DNA from: Anaerolineae bacterium
GTDB lineage: Bacteria; Chloroflexota; Anaerolineae; Aggregatilineales; J027
Length of the DNA: 64,000 nt
Assembly: GCA_019913005.1 (NCBI GenBank)
Contig: JAIOHL010000250.1
Coordinates: forward strand, 35,983-99,982
Reading direction: 5' to 3'
A program made the translations under genes and the position numbers. The notes under the pieces are model-generated. The model made no database searches. It worked only from the letters and a program-made list of their open reading frames with translations, and had not been told where the DNA came from. Positions 53,481-62,673 of this stretch are shown here, one piece after another; position 1 is the stretch's first letter; each line of letters begins with the position of its first letter.

Positions 53481-56400
53481 TCAATTTCTGCGCCAGCTGG
53501 TGACTCCAACGACGGTAATGCGTTCATCAATTCCGGTTTGGCTGTAAATAGGCGGGGTGTTCCAATCGAGATTATTGCGATAATAAAAACTTCCACTTGG
53601 GCAATATAACCCAAAACTGTCAGTGCCATTTATATCAGTGCTGTCATTCACATTGTCGGTGTCCCAATCACCTACCACAAAATGCGAGCTACCTGCACAT
53701 GGGTCTGGAAAATATTGGGCGCTGGCAAAAGCCGAAGATATGGTGGTAGGCGGAGTATTGGTAAAAGCAATTCGGTCACTACGCCTCACTGCGATTGTGT
53801 CAATCCAATCTGCTTGCCCAAGATTGCTTGGGTTGTCGAATCTCCCGAAATCACCAGCCTCAAATTCAAATGGCCCGCTAAACCCTTGTGAATCAGGCAG
53901 CAAGACGCTTAACCATTGATAGGTTTTAGGGGGATTGGGTACTGAGAAATCGCATGTGAAATACATGGCGAACGCTACCCCATACGGTGGAAAGTTCCCG
54001 CTATCCACAACTCCTACGCAATCATGCCCAACTGAGGCATCAAATCTTCCCGCAACTGCGAAATTTCCCACTACTCCTGAAAGTAACCCGAACCAAGTCC
54101 CTTGCCAAACAGCTTGCCCAACGCCGTTTACTGTTCCGGTGATATTGGTGGTATAAAAAACACCGTTTGGCGCATAAAAACCCGGCGTGTCATCCCCATC
54201 GCCGTCCCAATCACCCATAACCCATTGAGTTGTATTCGCAACCCCTGCCGGATACCCAATAGGATAAGTCGCATAATTGACAATAGATGGCGAGTCCAAT
54301 TGGGTATCAATGAGATTGGCATATACAATGATATTGGGGAGGGCTGTACCATACAGACTGCTTGCATTCCCATTACCTGCCCCAAACAGAGCCAATGTAT
54401 CGCCTGCTTCAACGGGGTTATTGGTGGCCGACGCACTAATCCAAAGGTGCAAACCGCTGGGATTAATAAGCGACGTCCAAGTATTGGCGACCATTATGTA
54501 ATAAGAGATACCTGTGTCTGCCGTGAAGTTTACGGCTGACGTGATATTGAACATAGAGATTTCATCATTACAAGTCACTAAACTGAGACTGCCTAAACTC
54601 CCTGTATAGACACCAATTACTGGATCATACGTGCTATCGGTGGTGCTAATTGCCATTCTTTGGGGTGATCCATTATTGATATATTGAAACCATACAGTGT
54701 TGTTGATGCCAGTTTTTCCGCATAGTTGACTTCCGACGGGGTCAGTCGGGCTGGTAGTTGCTCCAAATGGGTCTTGGATATACTCGACGGGTACACCTGC
54801 GGCAACATAAGGAATGAGATGACCTGGAAACAAATCGTTATGAGGCGGTGGCGTAGCACTATATGGATTTTGACCATCGGGCAGAATGCTGGATACCCCT
54901 GTGAAGGCATTAATTCGAACCAAAGGAAACGGCATCAGATTACCATTGGAATCTGTTGTACTTGCAGCCCCAAAGCGCATAGCGTCTCTAAATGGGGATG
55001 TTTGGGTCGGCGGAGTTCCTGTCAAAGTATCACTTAGTGGGTTTTCAGCAGCCTGCTGGACAAGTAACCCAACCGCTGAAGCATGGGCAGTAGCATGAGA
55101 TGTACCTAAACTTGAAATATTGCTACCCCCGTTATTCGGGGCAACAATCCTTGCGCCGGGTGCCAGCATATCAGGCTTACCTATGCTGGTGATTCTATTC
55201 GTAAAACAAGTAATGGTGCTATCGCTTGTGTTATTGTCAAAACAACTGGGAAATGGCACACCGTATTGATCGTAAGCACCTGTATCGGGTTCACGGGATA
55301 AGGGGCCGTCATAAGTAGCACCAACGGCAATCACATTTTCAATGCAAGCCGGGGCAGTAATTCCCGATGTACTACCATTATTACCACTCGCCGCGAAGGC
55401 GATAATCCCTTGTGAATGAATGTTGGACTCCTCCGCTAGCGACAAGCGATAAATTTGGATATAAGGGATTGGAGTTGCAAGTTGAAGTAAAGAGGGCATG
55501 TTGAAAAAGGGAGAAACTCATATTCACAACATGAACCGAATAGGTTAAATTTGGGGTGATGTAAATATGGTTTAAGGCTTGAGCAACGTCTATTTCGGTA
55601 TCTGCATGGATAGCAACTATTTTTGCATCTGGAGCCACCCCAACTCTCACCGTCCCTACTGGGGAGGTGACTCCATTAGATGTAATGATACCCGCCATCT
55701 GAGTACCGTGCCCAATTGCATCTTGGGCAGTATTTTGGGATGTACAAAGACCGAATGTACTGAAGCACGCCTGATATATTATGTCATCACTCAAATCAGG
55801 ATGATCTATATCAACCCCAGTGTCTATGACTGCGACAACCATCCCCTCTCCGGTAATGCCGTAGTATGATTGAACTAAATCAGCTTGGATTGCGGGAACA
55901 CTTTGGCCTAAAGCAGGTTGAATGGGTTGACATGCGACCCCAACGGAGATTACTAAGGGATTAGCTTGTAACTCAAGAAGTGCGTTTAGGTCAGCGTAAC
56001 CCGCAAGACCCGGTATACTTTCATATTTATAGATGATTTCGAAATTACCTACCTGCAAACTGTCTAAAACTTGATTTTGTACTTGGGTGATAAGTCCTAG
56101 ATTTCTGAATTGGTTAGCTCCCCTGCTCGAAATCGGCTCAGGGTCTTGCAAGACGACAGCAACACATGTTCGTTCGTTGGTTTGTGCTGCTTCAAGTAGT
56201 CCTTCTGCCAGTTTATTCTCATTCACAATCATGACTTGTTTCGTGTCACGTGCGACCCGAAACGCATCAATCCCAATGACTCCACCCTCTTGTGCATAGA
56301 CCCGTAAGGTATGCAGGCCGTCATCCAAATAGTCTACTACCGTGCGTTCTTGATATTGGGTGGCTTGGTCGGCAGTTATCACCGTTCGCAGGACCGTGTG

Positions 56401-56736
56401 GTCAACATCCACCGCCAGCGTCCCCAAATTGGTGCCAGTGATGTAAATCACCTCCACCCGCGACCCAACAAAGGTCAAGATCAAGACATCATCGGGGCTG
56501 CCACTGCTGTACAGATAGCTGCCACTGCTGGCGGACTTGGTTTCTTGTGCTGTCCAACTGCCTGCCCGCTCAACCACCACGTCATCGGATTCGACCAGTG
56601 TCCCTCCTGAATTTTGACGAGCGGATTTCACTTCATCGGCATCCGATATACTGCGGATATAGCCAATGGCGACAACTAGTAGTACAAGGACAACAAGGAA
56701 TGTAAGACCGATCTTAAAATTTAGCTTTTTGAACAT
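53481..56736 (-). pseudogene. Secreted subtilisin-like (S8) protease interrupted by a frameshift
   Basis: From ATG 56736 (GGAGGGG upstream) the first frame gives an anchor helix (about 10-30), the shared beta-sandwich-like module (48-160), an I9-like propeptide (180-275), Asp305 (AVIDTGVD) and His343 (GHGTQMAG), then leaves homology after VVNMSFSLF. The second frame, from about 55500, continues exactly: NMPSLLQLATP, AASGNN (oxyanion Asn), GTSHATAHAS with the catalytic Ser, a PPC-like domain and the C-terminal FG-GAP-like module (GDWDGDG) to the stop at 53481. Removing one base in the A5 run at 55504-55508 joins them. Either a recent null mutation or a homopolymer sequencing error. Full product would be about 1084 residues, like the paralog at 7361. 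Confidence 0.85.
56250..56605 (-). repeat. DNA-level copy of shared N-terminal module (copy C)
   Basis: Near-identical in nucleotides to 10040-10400 (same orientation) and to the reverse complement of 26353-26712. Confidence 0.7.
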
Positions 56737-56924
56737 ATTGCATTTCCCCTCCACGCTACTATTTGGATTTAAAATTACCCCCCCCGTTAATCATATTATA
56801 CCGCGTACCGGATTTTGTACGACTATTCATTTTGGGAGCAAGAAAAACGTAGGATTAGCGGCGTCGGGTCAGAATTGCCGTAGCTTCGATTTCCGCAGCA
56901 TCAATGGCTTAAAAATGGCACACT

Positions 56925-57494
56925 CTAGCCACGCAGATGACGTTCAATCGCCTCGAACGACAAATGCTGACCGACGAGATCACTATAATAGGCCTCCACG
57001 ATTTTGCCGTCCGGCCCAATCAGAAAATCGGCGGGCATTCGATAGAAGTTGCTGCCCGGTTCAGGCGTTAACCTGAATCCATGCTCGGCGGCTTCTTGGA
57101 TACGCTGCTGTCCCAATGGATCGGCCATTGTTGCGTTGACCTTTTCCTCTGAAACCTCCACCCCATACAGTTGATAAAGGGCCGCTGTTGGGTCGGCGAT
57201 AATGGGGAACGGGGCATCCTGCTTGCCGACATATTCCAAGATGCTGCTGTGTGGCGATTCGAACACCGCCAACATTTCCAAACCCTGTGCATGATAGGTC
57301 GGATATTTTTCAATTAATTGATGCACGCGCAGATTACACAGCGCACATGCCCCGTTGCGAAAAAAGGACAGCAGCAGGGGTTTACCACGATAGTGCTTTA
57401 GGTCAATCATTTCACCAGTGGTAGCCTCAGTTCTAAAATCGGGGGCGGTGCTGCCAACCGTGAGACGCACGTTGATTTCGGGTACAATGGTCAT
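56925..57494 (-). CDS. Peroxiredoxin-like (AhpC/TSA) protein
   Basis: 189 residues; ATG 57494 after GAGGAG. Thioredoxin fold of the peroxiredoxin-like group: VGSTAPDFRTEATTGE, then FFRNGACALCNLRVHQL with a C-x-x-C at the active-site helix start, and ADFLIGPDGKIVEAYYSDLVG near the end. The first Cys replaces the peroxidatic position. It probably reduces peroxides or acts as a thiol oxidoreductase. It is divergent from a MarR gene with 89 bases between, so redox-dependent control by that regulator is plausible. Confidence 0.88.
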   Translation of the reverse strand: MTIVPEINVRLTVGSTAPDFRTEATTGEMIDLKHYRGKPLLLSFFRNGACALCNLRVHQLIEKYPTYHAQGLEMLAVFESPHSSILEYVGKQDAPFPIIADPTAALYQLYGVEVSEEKVNATMADPLGQQRIQEAAEHGFRLTPEPGSNFYRMPADFLIGPDGKIVEAYYSDLVGQHLSFEAIERHLRG

Positions 57495-57558
57495 AATCGG
57501 TCTCCTCTAATTAGTCAGGTAACTTGTCTATCTGGATAATGGTAAGGCTGCCTGTCTA

Positions 57559-57569
57559 AGTTGTCAACT
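57559..57569. promoter_or_regulatory. Candidate MarR operator AGTTG-T-CAACT
   Basis: An 11-base perfect palindrome in the peroxiredoxin/MarR divergent region, 15 bases before the MarR ATG. A related TAACTTGTC half lies at about 57527. Confidence 0.4.
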
Positions 57570-57583
57570 AGGAAAATGCTGCC

Positions 57584-58051
57584 ATGCCACCCAGCCAGAG
57601 CGAAATTCAGGAAGCCCGCAACACCAATATTGGTCGTCTATTCATCCGTGCCCACCGCGACTTTCAACTCCGCAGCATCGAAAAATTGCAGGCACTTGGT
57701 TATCAGGACATCTCCACCACCCACGCAACGGTGCTCATGTATATTGACCTCAAGGGGACTCGGATTATCACGCTTGCTGAACGGGCAGGTATGACCAAAC
57801 AATCAATGGGGCAGTTGGTAGGGGAGTTGGAAGCGGGGGGGTATGTCCAACGGATGCCCGACCCCGACGATAAACGGGCCGTCTTGGTACAGTTTACCGA
57901 ATCGGGCCAACGATTTTTGCAGGATGCCTATCATATCAAACAGGCGATTGAGGCCGAATATATCGCGCTGTTAGGCGAAGATGGTTTTCTGGTGCTGCGC
58001 GATTTGTTGGCCCGCCTGCTTGAAACCAGCGTGCGTGAACCAATTGAATGA
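57584..58051 (+). CDS. MarR-family transcriptional regulator
   Basis: 155 residues. Winged-helix MarR protein: ATVLMYIDLKGTRIITLAERAGMTKQSMGQLVGELEAGGYVQRMPDPDDKRAVLVQFTESG holds the recognition helix and the beta-wing with its D-x-R signature. No Cys of the OhrR type is present, so a ligand instead of direct thiol oxidation may be sensed. It is divergent from the peroxiredoxin-like gene, its most likely target. Confidence 0.92.
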   Translation: MPPSQSEIQEARNTNIGRLFIRAHRDFQLRSIEKLQALGYQDISTTHATVLMYIDLKGTRIITLAERAGMTKQSMGQLVGELEAGGYVQRMPDPDDKRAVLVQFTESGQRFLQDAYHIKQAIEAEYIALLGEDGFLVLRDLLARLLETSVREPIE

Positions 58052-58178
58052 TTACCCCTGCTGTACCCAATTAGGCCGTCATAATAGACCGTTCCACCGA
58101 AACAGGGGACTTTTCCTCTAGGCGTCTTAGAATATAATCTGTTAGAAGTGTAAATCTCATAGGATAGGCAAGGGTGCG

Positions 58179-59960
58179 ATGTACACATCAATCAAACGCT
58201 TCGACATTCGGGTAAGCATGGTGTACGCGACCATTGCAACGTTGTGGATTATCTTATCGGATAGCTTCTTAGCCCTCTTTCTGAATGGTAATGTCACCAA
58301 ACTGGCGGGCTTTAGTATTTTGAAGGGCTTGGGATTTGTCGCGGTTACGGCGACGGCGCTTTATGGGGTACTGCACACTGAGCTACTCAAACGCGACAGG
58401 ATAGATCGTGCGCTCCAAGAGGACATCTTGGAACGAAACAAGACCCTAGATGCGCTGCGCCAATCTGAAAGCCGTTTTAGTACCATCTTTCATCGCAGCC
58501 CAGTGCCAATTGTTATCACCCATCTTGAAGATGCAGCTATTGTGGATGCCAACGACGCCTTAGCCAAGATGCTGGGTTACGAACGACATGATCTCATTGC
58601 AAAAACAACACCCGAAGTCGGTTTGTGGGTCAATCCTGAGAAACGTGCTGAGGCGGTGGCGTCTATCGCAAAAACGGGAAGTCTGCATAACCATGAAATT
58701 CATGGTCGCACTCGTTCAGACAAACCCCTAATCCTATTGGTCTCGGCTGAGTTGATCGCTTTTGGGGATGTGCCGCACGTCGTAAGCATTTTATATGATG
58801 TCACCGATCAGCGGCAATTGGAGGTGCAGACGCGCTATCACGCTATGCTGCTGGCCCATGTCTCGGATGCCGTTATCTCCACCGACCTCGACTTTAAGAT
58901 TCGCAGTTGGAATCCAGCCGCCGAACTGATTTACGGGTGGCGAGCCGATGAGGTGATTGGAAAGCCCGTCGAAGAAATTGTGCGAGGCAACTATTCCGAT
59001 ACCCCACACGCGGCATTGATTCAACAACTTTATCGAGCAGGGTCATGGCGCGGCGAGGCCACCCATCACCGTAGAGACGGCAGCCCGGTACATTTATTGG
59101 CCTCAACCTCATATATCACCGACAGTGCTGGCAATCGCACCGGCCTTGTCACCGTGAACCGCGATATTACCGAACGCATGAAGGCGCAAGAAGAACTACG
59201 CGAGGCCGAACGTCAGCGCACCCAGATTGAAAAAGAACGCGAACTCCTCCAACTCAAGGAACGGTTTGTCTCGGTGGTATCCCATGAATTTCGGACTCCG
59301 CTGGCTGTCATTTATACCGCCGCCGAGATGATGCACCGCTATTATGAACGCATGACCCCTGACCGCCTATTTAAGCAGATTCACGAGATTTTGGGACAGG
59401 CGGATTACATGGTAGGGCTGCTAGATGATGTGCTGACGGTTAATAAGGCGCGGGCGGGCCGACTTGAATTTAATCCGGCTCCCTTTTATCTCCTTGCGTT
59501 TTGTCAGGCCACCATCGAGCGCATCCAAGCGGTAGATGATGGCAAGCACACCATAAATTTTGTCTCGGATGGTTACATGGGCGAGGTATTGCTCGATTCA
59601 AAACTTTTGCAGCATATCTTGGTCAATTTGCTCTCGAATGCCGTCAAGTATTCACCAGATGGGGGTGAGGTGCGTTTAGAAGTTCTCCGCAGCAATGGTA
59701 GTGTCACATTCCGGGTAAGCGATCAAGGGATTGGAATTCCCCCCGAAGGTCTGGCCCGTTTGTATGACCCCTTCTATCGCGCCAGCAACACCCGCAATAT
59801 CAAGGGGACGGGGTTGGGATTAACCATTGTCAAAGAGAGTGTGGATTTGCACAATGGCACGATCCGTTGTGAGAGTGAGGAGGGGGTTGGCACAACCTTC
59901 ACCGTCCAACTCCCCACCTCAAGCGAAGTTCACCATGATAGCGATTCTCAGGTTGGTTGA
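58179..59960 (+). CDS. Membrane sensor histidine kinase with two PAS domains; tail supplied by a repeat
   Basis: 593 residues. Two TM helices (about 15-35 and 47-66) with almost no outer loop, then PAS 1 (100-205), PAS 2 (215-335, WNPAAELIYGWRADEVIGK and a PAC-like VNRDITERMKAQEEL), a coiled linker, HisKA (FVSVVSHEFRTPLAVI with the phospho-accepting His) and HATPase (HILVNLLSNAVKYS, VSDQGIGIP, GTGLGLTIVK). All catalytic boxes are present. No response regulator is adjacent, so it is an orphan kinase. The last residues SDSQVG and the TGA stop come from the palindromic repeat at 59940-60027, the same tail as in the HicB-like gene. Confidence 0.92.
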   Translation: MYTSIKRFDIRVSMVYATIATLWIILSDSFLALFLNGNVTKLAGFSILKGLGFVAVTATALYGVLHTELLKRDRIDRALQEDILERNKTLDALRQSESRFSTIFHRSPVPIVITHLEDAAIVDANDALAKMLGYERHDLIAKTTPEVGLWVNPEKRAEAVASIAKTGSLHNHEIHGRTRSDKPLILLVSAELIAFGDVPHVVSILYDVTDQRQLEVQTRYHAMLLAHVSDAVISTDLDFKIRSWNPAAELIYGWRADEVIGKPVEEIVRGNYSDTPHAALIQQLYRAGSWRGEATHHRRDGSPVHLLASTSYITDSAGNRTGLVTVNRDITERMKAQEELREAERQRTQIEKERELLQLKERFVSVVSHEFRTPLAVIYTAAEMMHRYYERMTPDRLFKQIHEILGQADYMVGLLDDVLTVNKARAGRLEFNPAPFYLLAFCQATIERIQAVDDGKHTINFVSDGYMGEVLLDSKLLQHILVNLLSNAVKYSPDGGEVRLEVLRSNGSVTFRVSDQGIGIPPEGLARLYDPFYRASNTRNIKGTGLGLTIVKESVDLHNGTIRCESEEGVGTTFTVQLPTSSEVHHDSDSQVG

Positions 59961-60027
59961 CCTGCTAGATTCAGCGCGGCGGCTTTAGCCCCGTGTCATA
60001 AATAGACCAATCTGCTTGAAAACCGCT
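59940..60027 (+). repeat. REP/MITE-like palindromic repeat, copy 3
   Basis: 88 bases, beginning AGCGATTCTCAGGTTGGTTGACC and ending CTTGAAAACCGCT. Core CGCGGCGGCTTTAGCCCCGTG. Its left end overlaps the kinase stop codon and its right end touches the stop codon of the aldo/keto reductase on the other strand. Confidence 0.8.
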
Positions 60028-61002
60028 CTAGGCAGGCTGACGCAGCAGTTCGTCAATCTGGCCCATCTGGTCGGCGGTTAAGGGGCCAAACTGCATGGCT
60101 CCGGCGTTTTCTTCGGCCTGCGCGACGGTGCGAATGCCCGGAATCGGCACGGTTTTTTCGCTGCGTGCCCAAATCCATGCGAGTGCCCCTTGAACCAACG
60201 AACGTCCATTGCTGGTCAGTACATCCCGCAGCGCGTCCAAGCGGGCCAATGTCGGGACGAAGAATGTTTCCATTGACCACTGATCCTGTCGAACATCCGT
60301 CGCGCCAAAGGTCGTGTCTTTGGTATATTTGCCACTCAGCGCCCCGCGTGCCAAAGGACTGCGGTTGACACTGGCGAGGTTGAGTTGTTGGCACAGGGCC
60401 AGCATGTCCGGCGCATCCTTGACCACATTCAAATCGTGTTGGATGGCGACGCAGTGTTCGCCTTTGGCAAACAGACGTGCCCCCTCGACTGAATCCGTGC
60501 TCCAACCGTAGGTGCGAATCTTGCCATCCCGTACCAGTGCTTCAAGTTGATCTAACAGGGTCGGGACAAATTCCACCGGGTAATCCCAAACGTGCAACTG
60601 ATAGAGGTCAATCGTCTCCATGTTGAGGCGGCGCAGGCTGGCTTCACATTCGGCCCGCACATTTTTGACCACTGCTTCGGGGCGGTCATAGCGTGCGACG
60701 TGTTTGGCGGGGGCGTTGACATTAAAACCGAACTTCGTGGCGATAACCACTTGATCGCGCTTACCCACAAATGCTTTCCCGACCAAGCTTTCACTGTGAC
60801 CTGTGCCATAATTGGCAGCGGTGTCGAAGAAAGTGATGCCTTTGTCCAACGCCACCTGTAACGCGCGGAGGGATTCGGCATCATCCGTTTCGCCCCAACC
60901 CGCCTGAATATCAAGAAACTGCCAAATGCCGCCGATGGCCCAACAGCCCATGCCCAACGGTGAAACTTCGATTCCGGATCGGCCCAAAGTACGCTTATTC
61001 AT
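60028..61002 (-). CDS. Aldo/keto reductase
   Basis: 324 residues. TIM-barrel AKR with the four catalytic residues in place: Asp and Tyr in FFDTAANYGTG, Lys in VVIATKFG, His in YQLHVWD. The NADPH-binding end has the IPGIRTVAQAEENAGA signature. It reduces aldehydes or ketones in the cytoplasm; the natural substrate is unknown. The start MNKRTLGRSGIEV is standard for the family. The stop codon abuts repeat copy 3. Confidence 0.93.
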   Translation of the reverse strand: MNKRTLGRSGIEVSPLGMGCWAIGGIWQFLDIQAGWGETDDAESLRALQVALDKGITFFDTAANYGTGHSESLVGKAFVGKRDQVVIATKFGFNVNAPAKHVARYDRPEAVVKNVRAECEASLRRLNMETIDLYQLHVWDYPVEFVPTLLDQLEALVRDGKIRTYGWSTDSVEGARLFAKGEHCVAIQHDLNVVKDAPDMLALCQQLNLASVNRSPLARGALSGKYTKDTTFGATDVRQDQWSMETFFVPTLARLDALRDVLTSNGRSLVQGALAWIWARSEKTVPIPGIRTVAQAEENAGAMQFGPLTADQMGQIDELLRQPA

Positions 61003-61147
61003 TTTAGTTTACTGCTCCTTCGTGCAATTTTCACCCAACAAAAAACAGTATAGAACCTAGAGTACACTAGAGGTCAAGGGGTTGGTGGAGGAAATTCGGA
61101 ATTCTTGTGTTGGATGGTGTGGCTAGGGCGGTTTTTGAGCATTCGCG

Positions 61148-61180
61148 CACACGGGGCTAAAGCCGCCGTGCTCAATCTAG
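61148..61180 (-). repeat. Repeat core, copy 4 (inverted)
   Basis: On the minus strand it reads CTAGATTGAGCACGGCGGCTTTAGCCCCGTG, the core of the palindromic element without the outer ends. Confidence 0.7.
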
Positions 61181-61251
61181 GCTGTTTCCGGGCCGTGCAG
61201 CGTGTGAACCGTCCTAGTGGTGCATTCAGCGTGATGACTGGTGATCCACCC

Positions 61252-61283
61252 TAATTTCAGCACGGCGGCTTTAGCCCCGTGTC
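61252..61283 (+). repeat. Repeat core, copy 5
   Basis: Reads TAATTTCAGCACGGCGGCTTTAGCCCCGTG, in opposite orientation to copy 4 about 70 bases away, and ending 4 bases before the amylase fragment. Confidence 0.7.
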
Positions 61284-61287
61284 CTTT

Positions 61288-61525
61288 ATTTAGCCCCTCC
61301 TCGTCTCGCTTTTCGCTCCCGAATCAACTGCTTATAAAAGGCCAGCAATTCGGCGTTTTGCTCATCACCCCACAGCATCGGCGTGCGGCTGATGTGGAAC
61401 CCCATGCCGTCATGAATCCCCTTCGATTGGGTCAACCCCACCTCCGTGCCATAAAAAATGATCGGCATCCCACGCAGGCTCATTTGAATCGCGGCGGCGC
61501 AGCATCTCGATATCCATTGAGGCAA
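61288..61525 (-). pseudogene. Displaced 3' fragment of an alpha-amylase gene
   Basis: Codes for the last 70 or so residues of an amylase close to the one at 62674 (QMSLRGMPIIFYGTEVGLTQ, HISRTPMLWGDEQNAELL). The match in DNA covers 61288-61524 and 62673-62908; upstream of it a few bases are missing, breaking the frame. No start or catalytic part remains. It may be the remnant of a tandem amylase paralog. Confidence 0.8.
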
Positions 61526-61544
61526 AATGTGGGATAACTTATGT

Positions 61545-62618
61545 TTACTCTACAGACCAAATGCGAAGAATTCCGCTTTCGCCACCGAACGCCAAAAGAG
61601 TTCCTTCTGGGTTGAGGGCAATTGCCCATAAGGGACTTTGTTCCATATGTATCACGGAGCCATCTTCATTGGAGGGATCCCAAGCCCTCATTGTTCCATC
61701 AAGCCCTGTTGAGAATAGAAGCGTTTCGTCTACACTGAAAATTACTCCAGTTACCCAACCTTCATGGCCCTTATAAAGTCCTTTCGGACTACCTGACTCG
61801 ATTTCCCATAATCGAATTGTTCCATCCCAACTTCCTGAAGCAACAAGTTTGCCATCCGAGCTGAAGGAAACATCATATATTGAGTCAGTATGTCCTCCAA
61901 GACTCAGCAAAACTTTATTTTGCACCATATTGAGCAAGTACAAATTCCCTTTCCATCCACCCCCAAAAGCTAAAACTGTCTCGTCGTTATTAAGAGCCAC
62001 AGAGTGAATAAATCCACCCTCCTTAATTTCTCCCAAATTTTGTTCTGTATTATCTACTAAGGACCAAATCTTTAGTATGCCGGCTGCGTCACCCGAAATC
62101 AAAAAGTCATCGGTATCAGCAAAAATCAGATCATAGACTGGCGTGAGTATGTCTTCGCCGTATGGCGGGTTGTGATTAGCGATTGTCGTCAAACAAGTTT
62201 TCCCATCAATATCCCATACCTTGATTATTCCATCATCGCTTGCCGAAGCTAATTTTTTCCCATCCTGACTAAACGCAACTGCATTTATCGGTTGGTCATG
62301 ATTCCCAAGTAAGGATAGTCCATTGTCAAAATCGTAAAGGCTAATGTCGTTGCCATTGGCTATCGCTAAACCATAGGATGTTGGCGACCAAGCAATTGCA
62401 CGGAGGGGATTATACAATTCCACCTGTCGTATTTCCGATATTAGATCAATATTATGGATAGTTATAATGGGATATTGATTTGTCATTTGCCCTGTTGGGG
62501 TAGGGTTGTCTGGCGCATTCGAAGTAGCTGCAAGACCATCGCTTTTTGTGAACAGGACAATTGTTGATGCAAGTAAGGTTATTACTCCGCAGGATAGTAT
62601 TTTTGACTTCCAAGACAT
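61545..62618 (-). CDS. Secreted WD40-repeat protein, AT-rich
   Basis: 357 residues; ATG 62618. Signal peptide to about DGLAA. About seven WD40 blades follow, for example VAFSQDGKKLASASDDGIIKVWD, VSFSSDGKLVASGSWDGTIRLWE and VIFSVDETLLFSTGLDGTMRAWD. WD40 propellers give a protein-binding surface; no other domain is present. The gene is visibly AT-richer than both neighbours and lies between an intact amylase and a duplicate of its 3' end, so it was probably brought in by transfer or recombination. Confidence 0.9.
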   Translation of the reverse strand: MSWKSKILSCGVITLLASTIVLFTKSDGLAATSNAPDNPTPTGQMTNQYPIITIHNIDLISEIRQVELYNPLRAIAWSPTSYGLAIANGNDISLYDFDNGLSLLGNHDQPINAVAFSQDGKKLASASDDGIIKVWDIDGKTCLTTIANHNPPYGEDILTPVYDLIFADTDDFLISGDAAGILKIWSLVDNTEQNLGEIKEGGFIHSVALNNDETVLAFGGGWKGNLYLLNMVQNKVLLSLGGHTDSIYDVSFSSDGKLVASGSWDGTIRLWEIESGSPKGLYKGHEGWVTGVIFSVDETLLFSTGLDGTMRAWDPSNEDGSVIHMEQSPLWAIALNPEGTLLAFGGESGILRIWSVE

Positions 62619-62673
62619 TATACGGATACTCCTGTGTAATAAGTACCCAAAACACTATTATTCAGCGAGCCAC

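Noticed and set aside
61286..61525. Short amylase-like gene
   Set aside because: It has only the last 70 residues of the enzyme, a broken upstream end and no catalytic residues; treated as a fragment.
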